From: CAZNPL01 sp964574815
GTDB taxonomy: Bacteria; Planctomycetota; Phycisphaerae; UBA1845
DNA: 64,000 nucleotides
Assembly: GCA_964574815.1 (NCBI GenBank)
Contig: CAZNPL010000011.1
Coordinates: 1-64,000 of the forward strand
Direction of reading: 5' to 3'
Shown: positions 36,947 to 44,541 of the stretch, piece by piece
Position numbering within the stretch: position 1 is the first letter of the stretch
How the letters are laid out: every line of letters starts with the position of its first letter
Translations under genes and position numbers: made by a program
Notes under the pieces: generated by a model
What the model saw: only the letters and a program-made list of their open reading frames with translations
What the model was told of the DNA's origin: nothing
The model's database searches: none

Positions 36947-37482
36947 GGTGGCTGACGTTTGCCGTTTGCGCTGTGGGCGTCCTCACTCTTCAGACGACAC
37001 TGGCGGCGCCCGTGGGATTCCGCGGCGTTCGGCCGGACTGGGTATTTGTGCTCGTCGTGTTTTTCGCGCTTTACTGTCCGCGCAACGAGGCGTTTCTTGC
37101 AGCGTGGGTGCTCGGATTTGCGGTGGATCTGCTCAGCATCGAGCGTATGGGGCTGATGGCGATCACATATGCGATCAGCGCCCTGCTGGTCAATGGCGTG
37201 CGCGAATTCGTTTTTCTGAAGAGCGTGATGACGCATTTCATGGCCACGCTGGGCGGGTGTCTCGTTTTGAACGCGATGCTGGGTGTGTACCGCGTGGTAG
37301 CGCTGGATTCTTACGCCGGTTGGGTGCACGTGGTGCTCGAGGGCGTAGGGACCTCGTTTTACACGGCGTTGTGGGCGATTCCGATCCATCATCTTCTGGT
37401 AAAGGCGTCCGGCTTGCTTGGCGTGCGGGACACGGTGTCTGCCCGGCCTCGGATGGCCGGACCAGGAGGGCATCGTGTTTGA
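36943..37482 (+). CDS. mreD: Rod-shape determining membrane protein MreD
   Basis: 179 residues with a GTG start overlapping the preceding stop. Five hydrophobic helices, with the MreD-like RPDWVFVLVVFFAL and AWVLGFAVDLLSIERMGLMAITYAIS, where the family usually has G-x-x-x-D. It is part of the elongasome that directs side-wall peptidoglycan synthesis. No mreB or mreC is adjacent. The mrdA start lies inside its last codons. Confidence 0.85.
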   Translation: MRWLTFAVCAVGVLTLQTTLAAPVGFRGVRPDWVFVLVVFFALYCPRNEAFLAAWVLGFAVDLLSIERMGLMAITYAISALLVNGVREFVFLKSVMTHFMATLGGCLVLNAMLGVYRVVALDSYAGWVHVVLEGVGTSFYTALWAIPIHHLLVKASGLLGVRDTVSARPRMAGPGGHRV

Positions 37483-39583
37483 GCAGCGGCTGAAGGCGAT
37501 CATGCTGGGGTTGGCCGCAGTGCTGATCATCATCGTGGTGCGGCTGGTCGATCTGCAGATCGTCAATGCCGACGTTTATCGCGAGGAGGCCGAGGCGGCG
37601 CTTTTGCGTCCGGCGCAGACGCTTCCGTTCGTGCGCGGTCGGATCCTGGATCGTTTCGGTCGTGTGATGGGGAGCGACGAGCCGTGCTGGCAGGTGAGCG
37701 TGGACTATTCGGTGCTGTCGGGTGAGGGGGCCGAGGGGCGTGCGGAACGGCGCGAGGAGATCGAGCGCATGTGGGCCGATCTGGCCGCGTTTTCGGGTGA
37801 GACGATTTATGACTTGCGGGGGCGGGCGGACGGCATCGTTGCGAGGATCCAGCGGTGGCGTGATCGGGTAGGCGAGCGATTCGGGTATGAGGTCCCCATC
37901 CGGGAGGAGCGCATGGCGCACCCGGTGGTGGAGGGGCTGGACGACCAACTTCAGATCGGAGCGAGAAGGCTGGCTCAGCGATATCCGTGGGTCGTGGTGG
38001 AGCACGGCGTACACCGTCGCTATACACCCGAGCCGGCGTGGTGTCACTTGCTCGGACGGCTTGCTCCGGTGACTGCGGAAGATCTTCGTGAGGACCCGCA
38101 CCAGGGCGATCCGCTGCGTGAGTACGACGCCACCGACCGAAAGGGGGTGTCGGGCGTCGAGTACGTGGCCGAGCAGAGGTTGCGGGGGCGGCGCGGGCGA
38201 CTGCGCTACAACCGCAGTCAGGCGATCGTCGAGCACGTGCCGGCCGAGGCGGGCGATGACGTCACGCTTACCATTCGTTCGGACTTGCAGAGCGCGTTGT
38301 ATCGTCTGCTGGAGGAGCGGATTCCGGAGCTGTGTCCCTATCCGGCGGGCGGGGTGATCGCGGTGGTGCACGTTCCGTCGCGCGAAATCCTGGCGATGGT
38401 CTCTTATCCGGGCTTTGACAACAACGATTTCAGCCGGCGCTACCGGGAGTTGCGGGCCGACATGGTGCGCACGCCGCTTCGTTTTCGTGCCGCAGCCAAT
38501 GCTTATGAGCCCGGTTCGATCGTCAAACCGCTGACGTGCATTGCGGGGCTGGGCACGGAGGTGATCACGCCGGAGTCCACGTTCACGTGCACGGGGTACT
38601 ACTTTCCCAACGTGCGGGATGCGTGGCGCTGCTGGCAGGTGACGGGGACAAACCGGAGGAGGGCGCACGGCGAGATCAACGTCTCAGCGGCCATCGCCGG
38701 AAGCTGCAACATCTTCATGTATCACGTGGGGGAATTGGTCGGGGTGGATCGACTGACCGGGTACTTCGAGATGGCCGGCTTCGGTGAACGTAGCGGGATC
38801 GGGCTTCGCGAGGAGCGCGAGGGTATCAACCCGACGCCGAGCTGGTTGATGACTTATCGCAACGCACCTGCGACGCGTGGGCGGGCCCGCAACTTTGCCA
38901 TCGGGCAGGGTGAGCTGTCGATCACGCCGCTGCAGGCCGCGAACCTGTTTGCGCTGTACGCCTCCGGCGCGAAGAAGTCGCTTCAACTGATTCGCGACGA
39001 CACTGAGCCTCCGACGCAGCGCTTGCCCGTGAAGCCGCATCAATGGCGCGCCGTCCGCGAGGGTCTGTTTCGGGTGACGAACGATCCGGGCGGAACGGCG
39101 TACCGTACGGCGCACTGGACCAACGGGCGCTACGCACTGTGCGGTAAAACGGGAAGCGCGACGACGCCGGCAACGCCCACGCACTACCGCATCGAGTATC
39201 AGGAGGGGGGCGGACGCCTTCGATTTGCGATTGTTGCGGCCAAGACGCGTCACAACGCGGCGGAAGATTTCCGCCGAGAGCATCCCGAGGCTGAATTCGA
39301 TGCGCGCGACGTCGTCCCGTGCGCCTGGTATCCGCCGAAGCGTATCCCGGGGCAGGAGAAGTACGCGCATGCGTGGTTCGGCGGATATCTGCAGGTGGTG
39401 GGCGATGACGGCCGCCCGCTGCCGGATCGGACGCCGCCGATCGCGTTCGCGGTGCTGGTCGAGTTCGGCAGCAGCGGCGGGCACGTCTCGGGGCCGATCG
39501 GGCAGGACGTAGCCCGCATTCTCTGCGACATGCTGGGACCGGAGCTGGACCCCGACTTCAGAGCGATCGGAGAGACGGGATGA
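37475..39583 (+). CDS. mrdA: Penicillin-binding protein 2 (elongasome transpeptidase)
   Basis: 702 residues from the GTG at 37475, set by AGGAGGG directly upstream; it overlaps mreD by eight bases. One N-terminal transmembrane helix, a PBP-dimer domain (GVEYVAEQRLRGRRG) and a transpeptidase domain with SIVK (S348, K351), SCN (S410-N412) and KTG (K558-G560). It crosslinks peptidoglycan. The region between the SCN and KTG motifs is ordinary, but about 60 residues after KTG (AEDFRREHPEAEFDARDVVP) look like an insertion. Its presence indicates that this organism keeps a peptidoglycan elongation machinery. Confidence 0.92.
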   Translation: MFEQRLKAIMLGLAAVLIIIVVRLVDLQIVNADVYREEAEAALLRPAQTLPFVRGRILDRFGRVMGSDEPCWQVSVDYSVLSGEGAEGRAERREEIERMWADLAAFSGETIYDLRGRADGIVARIQRWRDRVGERFGYEVPIREERMAHPVVEGLDDQLQIGARRLAQRYPWVVVEHGVHRRYTPEPAWCHLLGRLAPVTAEDLREDPHQGDPLREYDATDRKGVSGVEYVAEQRLRGRRGRLRYNRSQAIVEHVPAEAGDDVTLTIRSDLQSALYRLLEERIPELCPYPAGGVIAVVHVPSREILAMVSYPGFDNNDFSRRYRELRADMVRTPLRFRAAANAYEPGSIVKPLTCIAGLGTEVITPESTFTCTGYYFPNVRDAWRCWQVTGTNRRRAHGEINVSAAIAGSCNIFMYHVGELVGVDRLTGYFEMAGFGERSGIGLREEREGINPTPSWLMTYRNAPATRGRARNFAIGQGELSITPLQAANLFALYASGAKKSLQLIRDDTEPPTQRLPVKPHQWRAVREGLFRVTNDPGGTAYRTAHWTNGRYALCGKTGSATTPATPTHYRIEYQEGGGRLRFAIVAAKTRHNAAEDFRREHPEAEFDARDVVPCAWYPPKRIPGQEKYAHAWFGGYLQVVGDDGRPLPDRTPPIAFAVLVEFGSSGGHVSGPIGQDVARILCDMLGPELDPDFRAIGETG

Positions 39584-40851
39584 AGGCCCGAGTGTCAGCG
39601 CTCCCTCAACCGGCTTGGGCGGTGTTGATTTCGGTGGGGATGCTCTACATCGTCGGGCTGTTGTGCATCTACGCCACCGAGGTTAATCGGCGGACGATTC
39701 CGATCAACACGTTGAAGCAGATGATCACGCTGCTGGTGAGCTGCGGCGTCGCTGCGGTCGTTTTGCGGTTCGGTTTTCAGTGGTTCGCGCGGCATGCGCT
39801 GCTGATTGTCGTAGTGGCGGTGTCCGCGCTTGTACCGCTGGTGCTGGCGCGGTGGATTCCATTCGGCGAGTTGATTCCGAATCGGCGCGGCTCGTATCGA
39901 TGGATCCAGCTTCCGCTCTTCCAGTTGCAGCCGTCGGAGTTCATGAAGGTGGCCTACATCATCGGGCTGGCGGCCTACCTGCGTTACCGGAAGAACTATC
40001 GCACGTTCAGGGGACTGCTCATACCGGTTCTGGGAACGATGCTGCCGATGTTTCTGATTCTGCTGGAGCCGGACCTGGGCACGGTGATCCTGATGATGCC
40101 GGTGCTGTTCGTGATGCTGTACGCGGCGGGGGCGAAGACTGGGCATTTGGCTGCGCTGTTGTTGATCGCGGCCGCCGCGGCGCCGTTGGGGTGGCTTAAT
40201 CTGCACGATTATCAGCGGGCCAGGATACTTGGCGTGGCGCTGCAGTCGGAGACCCTACGGGAAAAGATCGTCGAGCATCCGGAGGCGTTTCGGTTTCTGG
40301 CGACCAAGCGCCAGGCGCGGCAGTGGGAGGTGGACAGCGGCATGCAGTTGCTGCGATCGAAGGCGGCATTGGGATCGGGGGCGTTAACCGGCGAGGGCTG
40401 GGGAAACGGCACTTACGTCGAGTACAACTTTCTGCCGGACCGTCACAACGATTTCGTCTTTGCAATCGTGGGGCACCAGTGGGGGCTGGTAGGCTGCTTG
40501 TTCGTGCTGATTTGTTATACGCTGATTGTGGTGGCGGGGATGGAGATCGCGGCCGGCACGGTGGATCCGTTTGCGCGTCTGCTGTCGGTGGGTGTGATCG
40601 CGCTGATCTCGTCACAGGTCTTGATCAACGTGGGCATGACGCTCGGGCTGATGCCGATCACGGGGATGACGCTGCCGTTCGTGAGCTACGGAGGGAGCAG
40701 CCTGTTGGCGAACATGATCGGGATCGCCCTGCTCGTAAGCGTGGCCCAACGCCGTCCGTTTCTGCTGTCCACGCCGCCGTTCGAGTTCGCTCCACCGCCG
40801 GAGGAATCGGCACACATCAAGCCGATCCCGGCGTATCGGCTGCACCCGTGA
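39580..40851 (+). CDS. rodA: Peptidoglycan polymerase RodA (SEDS family)
   Basis: 423 residues, ATG overlapping the mrdA stop as ATGA. About ten membrane helices are present, with SEDS motifs PNRRGSYRWIQLPLFQLQPSEFMK, LLEPDLGTVI, the extracellular loop ending GEGWGNGTYVEYNFLPDRHNDFVFAIVGHQWG, and MPITGMTLPFVSYGGSSLL. Together with PBP2 it forms the core glycan polymerase-transpeptidase pair. A proline-rich C-terminal tail follows the last helix. Confidence 0.93.
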   Translation: MKARVSALPQPAWAVLISVGMLYIVGLLCIYATEVNRRTIPINTLKQMITLLVSCGVAAVVLRFGFQWFARHALLIVVVAVSALVPLVLARWIPFGELIPNRRGSYRWIQLPLFQLQPSEFMKVAYIIGLAAYLRYRKNYRTFRGLLIPVLGTMLPMFLILLEPDLGTVILMMPVLFVMLYAAGAKTGHLAALLLIAAAAAPLGWLNLHDYQRARILGVALQSETLREKIVEHPEAFRFLATKRQARQWEVDSGMQLLRSKAALGSGALTGEGWGNGTYVEYNFLPDRHNDFVFAIVGHQWGLVGCLFVLICYTLIVVAGMEIAAGTVDPFARLLSVGVIALISSQVLINVGMTLGLMPITGMTLPFVSYGGSSLLANMIGIALLVSVAQRRPFLLSTPPFEFAPPPEESAHIKPIPAYRLHP

Positions 40852-40960
40852 GGCAAGCAATCAAGCGGTGGCAAGTCGCTGTTGACCGATCCGCGTCGCG
40901 TGCACATGGTGAGTAATCGGAAGTGAGTACGGTCGGTTGCCGCGTTCGGAGTTCTTTGGG

Positions 40961-41773
40961 ATGGAGATCGGTTACGTTCAATTTGCTCCCAGCCTCGGGA
41001 ACCTCGACGAGACGATCGGTTCGATTGCAAGCCTGCGCGGTCAGTTCGCCGGAGCCGATCTCGTCGTGTTTCCGGAGCTTTGCAATTCGGGTTACAACTT
41101 CGAGTCCCGCGAGCAGGCGCAGGCCACCGCGGAGGATGCTCAGGACGGGCCTTTCGTCCAGTTTCTTCAGGGTCTCTGTCGGGATCACAATCAGCACATC
41201 GTGGCCGGGATCAACGAACGTGATCGAGACAGCGGGCGGCTCTACAACTCCTCCGTGCTGGTGAGTCCGGCGGGGGTAGTCGGCAAGTACCGCAAGCTTC
41301 ATCTTTTCATGAACGAGAAGGACCACTTCGAGCCGGGGGATCTGGGTCTGCCAGTGTTCGATTTGGGAGTGTGTCGTGTCGGGATGCTGATCTGTTTTGA
41401 CTGGATCTTTCCTGAGACTTGGCGCGTGCTGGCTTTGCGCGGTGCGGACATCGTGTGTCATCCGTCCGATCTGTTGATGCCGGGACTGGCACAGCGGGCG
41501 GTTCCGGTGCAAGCGCTGATGAATCGGCTGTTCATCATCACGGCCAATCGGATCGGGTGTGAGGGAGATTTGACGTTTACCGGCGTTTCGACGATCGCCG
41601 ACCCTACGGGGAACGTGCTGGCGCAGGGTTCACCCGAGGGCGTGGAGGCAGGTGTTGTGGACGTGGACGTCGCGTTGGCTCGGGACAAGATGATCACGCA
41701 GCGGAACAACGTATTGGGGGACCGGCGGCCGAGTGAGTACGCTGACTTGACGCGTTCACGGCCATCTTCCTGA
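40961..41773 (+). CDS. Carbon-nitrogen hydrolase (nitrilase superfamily amidase)
   Basis: 270 residues from the ATG at 40961; a TTG 24 bases earlier is possible. The catalytic triad is E39 (FPELCNSGY), K112 (YRKLHLF) and C145 (LICFDWIFPE). MEIGYVQFAPSLGN at the start and the GADIVCHPSDLLMPG stretch are typical for omega-amidase or N-carbamoyl-type branches. Substrate unknown. It is co-directional with the rodA operon but 109 bases beyond it, so it may be transcribed separately. Confidence 0.88.
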   Translation: MEIGYVQFAPSLGNLDETIGSIASLRGQFAGADLVVFPELCNSGYNFESREQAQATAEDAQDGPFVQFLQGLCRDHNQHIVAGINERDRDSGRLYNSSVLVSPAGVVGKYRKLHLFMNEKDHFEPGDLGLPVFDLGVCRVGMLICFDWIFPETWRVLALRGADIVCHPSDLLMPGLAQRAVPVQALMNRLFIITANRIGCEGDLTFTGVSTIADPTGNVLAQGSPEGVEAGVVDVDVALARDKMITQRNNVLGDRRPSEYADLTRSRPSS

Positions 41774-42172
41774 CGGTTGGCTGCATGTCCGGGGGTTATC
41801 GGGCACACGGCGGCTCGAAAGATCTTCATTTGCCGTTTGCTTTTCGCGCTATCTTATTGCATTTAAAGAGTTAGAAGCTTGTTGCGAGTTGCGGGAAACT
41901 TCGCCGCAGTTCGGAGCTTGTCGGCCACTGAATGCGGAACGGGCGTTCGGGGTGGTCCTGTCCCGCATGGCGGAGGCCGGCAGGGGAGTTGACGAAGGTC
42001 AGTACCGCATCGGAGGGTGTGCGAAAGCGTGGCCGTTCTGTGACGGCGCCGATTTTCGAACGGTCTCCAGACACAACAGCCGGCTCTTGGCTGGCCGCGG
42101 CCGGTATTGGGAAGACGACGCTTCCAACGGGTTAACGACAGATAGCGATACCTCCAAACCGACGCACGGTTC
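41774..42172. other. Intergenic region, no gene seen
   Basis: About 400 bases between the convergent amidase and PEP-CTERM genes. It contains an AT-richer patch around 41820-41880 and short open frames with no ribosome site. Nothing further can be supported. Confidence 0.4.
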
Positions 42173-42199
42173 GCGACGGGCGCCCAGCGCGCCCGCCGC
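42173..42199 (-). terminator. GC hairpin after the PEP-CTERM gene
   Basis: GCG-CGGGCGC pairs with GCGCCCG-CGC (10 pairs, one mismatch, 5-base loop), starting eight bases past the stop codon. No T-run follows, so it may be a factor-assisted or bidirectional terminator. Confidence 0.45.
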
Positions 42200-42206
42200 G
42201 AACGTT

Positions 42207-42953
42207 TTATTTGCGCTGGGCCGCCGGTGCAGTGCGCGGGCGGCGGAACCCGACAAGGAACCCGACGGCGAGAATGGCCAAGGTTGCGGGCTCCGGGATG
42301 ATCAGAAAGTCCATTCGCATGGTCGGGCTGTAGGTTTCGAGGGAGGCGACGTCGGGGAGCGCGCTTCCACTTCCGGACAGTTCGGTCGAGATACGTATCA
42401 AGTCGCCCGGCGTGGTCGAAAGCAGCGTCGAGGTCGGGGGAACCTGCGCGTCCATGACGAGGAGGGTGTGCGCGCGCGTGACGTTTTCGACGATCACGTT
42501 GGCCGTTCCGGAGAAATCGGCGGTAGCGTCAATGTCCAAGAGGTAGAACCAGTCGATGGCGTGCGCGGGGGTGTAGAACTCGATCACGGAGGAGAGCCCG
42601 GCGGCGGCCGATCCGCCCGGCCGATCGCCGTCCGGCTCGCTCGATGGTACGTACAGGGCGTCCAGCTCGACGAAGACGCTCATGAATTCGCCGAAGATGT
42701 AGATCTGCGAGCTGCCGCCGCCTAACGCCGACGCGGCCCATTGTCCGGTGCCGGTTGCGTCGATCGCCGAGAACGACATCAGCAGGTCGCCGAGGCCGGT
42801 GGTGTTATCGGCGTCGGTTATCGGCAAGCCGCCGTCGTCAAGCTGCGCCGAGCCGCTGCCGCCGGCGGTGTGGTTGACGATGGTGAACTGCGCGGATGCC
42901 GGAACGGACAGACAAGCGACGACGGTAACGCAGATGGCTGCAAGCGGCTGCAT
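42207..42953 (-). CDS. PEP-CTERM sorting-domain protein
   Basis: 248 residues. Signal peptide ending PASA-Q, a beta-rich extracellular domain with many Gly, Ser and Thr (FTIVNHTAGGSGSAQL, YIFGEFMSVFVELDA), then IPEPATLAILAVGFLVGFRRPR, the PEP-CTERM signature, transmembrane helix and Arg cluster. Such proteins are processed by an exosortase and released or anchored at the surface, often with a polysaccharide matrix. No exosortase gene lies in the window. AAGGAAG lies upstream of the ATG. Confidence 0.88.
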   Translation of the reverse strand: MQPLAAICVTVVACLSVPASAQFTIVNHTAGGSGSAQLDDGGLPITDADNTTGLGDLLMSFSAIDATGTGQWAASALGGGSSQIYIFGEFMSVFVELDALYVPSSEPDGDRPGGSAAAGLSSVIEFYTPAHAIDWFYLLDIDATADFSGTANVIVENVTRAHTLLVMDAQVPPTSTLLSTTPGDLIRISTELSGSGSALPDVASLETYSPTMRMDFLIIPEPATLAILAVGFLVGFRRPRTAPAAQRK

Positions 42954-43271
42954 TCTGCTTCCTTCCCTTCAAGCGGTCGGTCGGCGGCGCGCCCCGAGCG
43001 GTCGCTCATGGGCGGGGGCGCAGCGCGTTTTGGCTGTCTCAATCCATTGTAGCGGGTGGGCGGCTGGAAAGCGTATTCGAAGGTGCTTATCCAGTGCCGG
43101 TTCGACGGTTGCTCACGTGAGATTATGGGAAGATGCAGGGCAACCGTTTCGCAGGCTACAGAGGTCGCTGGCGGCTCTGTTTGTCTTTGGCACTCCGGGT
43201 GGAGGCGTCACGCACGACAGGTGACGCTACATGAAGTTGCCGCGAGCGTCGCCCCGGTTGTGAGAATGCGG
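42954..43271. other. Intergenic region with repeat fragment
   Basis: No gene is supported. At 43219-43233 AGGTGACGCTACATG repeats the tail of the hairpin repeat at 24094-24107, and the bases before it (TCACGCACGAC) differ, so only the distal half of the element is present here. The upstream region of the PEP-CTERM gene should also hold its promoter. Confidence 0.45.
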
Positions 43272-43760
43272 TCAGCGGGAGCCGGGGGCGCGTTCGAGGA
43301 CGGCGATCTCGCCGCCGTCGAACCAGATCAGCCTGCATTGGCCGCAGGTGTCTATGACCGCGTTACCGGGGCCGTAGTAGGGATGCGTTTCCATCCTCGT
43401 GTGACAGCGTGGGCAGGATGTCTTGCGGTTAAGCTGATCGGGGTCGACGGGGCTGGGGCGGTCGGGCGGGCCCTGATAGCGCGCACGGCGCCGGCCGATG
43501 ATGACGAGGAAGTCATCGTGGGAGACCAAGACGCCTTGGCAGCGTTTGCAGTACAGCACGCGCTGCTGTTCCATGAGGGCGTCCACCAAGTGAGCATCAC
43601 ACACGGGGCAGGACACATCGGACCGGGATTCGAGCAGTGTGATGCCGTCGGCCGACGGTTCGGTGTTTTCGGGGAATTGCAGCGTGCCGCAAAATGAACA
43701 CTGAAAGCAACCTGGTCCGTCCACGAACTGCATCGGAGCGCCACAGCTTTGACACCGCAT
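43272..43760 (-). CDS. Multi-zinc-ribbon protein (TFIIB-type zinc finger)
   Basis: 162 residues from the ATG at 43758-43760, chosen for GGGAGGAA upstream and because the conserved sequence starts there. Three cysteine ribbons: MRCQSCGAP...CFQCSFCG, CPVCDAHLV...LYCKRCQG, and CPRCHTRM...IDTCGQCRLIWFDGGE. The last is the zf-TFIIB type, with the usual C-x-x-C-x-x-x-W-x-D-x-G-E end. It probably binds zinc. Partners and role are unknown. Confidence 0.8.
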   Translation of the reverse strand: MRCQSCGAPMQFVDGPGCFQCSFCGTLQFPENTEPSADGITLLESRSDVSCPVCDAHLVDALMEQQRVLYCKRCQGVLVSHDDFLVIIGRRRARYQGPPDRPSPVDPDQLNRKTSCPRCHTRMETHPYYGPGNAVIDTCGQCRLIWFDGGEIAVLERAPGSR

Positions 43761-44541
43761 GGGGTTCCTCCCGGAGGATTCGGTTGACACCGGCGGGCCG
43801 ACCGCCCCGCCGTGGTGCTGTATCGTCTCGGGGTCCACTCGAATCCTGGATGGTTCAATCGAGTGGCCGCAGACCTTCCTGGTGGCCTGTTCCGTCAAGC
43901 CTTCCTGAGGGGCGAGACAGGAACCCTAGGGGCTGGGCGAGGGGATTATTCGGACGTTGGCACGTTGGAGAAATCCTAACTATTTAGCAAAAAAGCGTTT
44001 AGGCAGTGTCCGATGGCTCGGTCTGACGGATTGGCCGGGTAGTTGGGGGTGAAGCGTCGGCTCCGGAGTGGGGCGATCGCTGCTTTAAACTATCCTTGCA
44101 TTATAGGCGACGCGGCCGTATTCTGGAGGTGTAATCTGTGGAGGGGATCCGGGCGTGGAGGTTGCGCGCCGACTCGGTCGAGTTGCCGCATCGCGGTGCG
44201 CCGGTTCTGATTTGCAGTAGCCGCCTGTTCTCACGCCTGGGGCCCTGACAAATGGCTTGGGCGTTGAGAGGGCAGGGCGTGGCTGGGGAAAGCATCGTCA
44301 CCTTGTCGGACCGCCAGATGTCCCCGCATCTGCTGGCGAGCACCACTGCCGCGTTGTGAACAGAATGCATTTGCCGCGCTGCTCACCGTGTCCCTTCCGG
44401 CTCCCGGCCTTGGTGAGCGATGCCGGACGCCGCCGGCGTTTGGAGCGTGCTCCATTTGAGTTTCAGATCCTTGCACGGCACGACATATGATAGCGCTTCG
44501 CAGGAGATTTCAGCGGGCGCCGCTTCAGGAGAGGAAAAGTC
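43761..44541. other. 780-base region without a supported gene
   Basis: Between the divergent zinc-ribbon and IPTL-CTERM genes. Most frames are short and unlike proteins. An AT-rich segment (43965-44010, with ATTTAGCAAAAAAGCGTTTAG) stands out against the GC-rich background and could be promoter or binding DNA. CAGGAGAGG at 44527-44535 is the ribosome site for the next gene. Confidence 0.4.

Noticed and set aside
41889..42725. A 278-residue plus-strand frame overlapping the PEP-CTERM gene
   Set aside because: It is antisense to a gene with a clear signal peptide and PEP-CTERM tail, Gly/Arg-rich, and has no ribosome site.
44471..44491. Promoter TTGCAC...TATGAT before the IPTL-CTERM gene
   Set aside because: Spacing between the two hexamers is 9 bases, far too short for a sigma-70 promoter.
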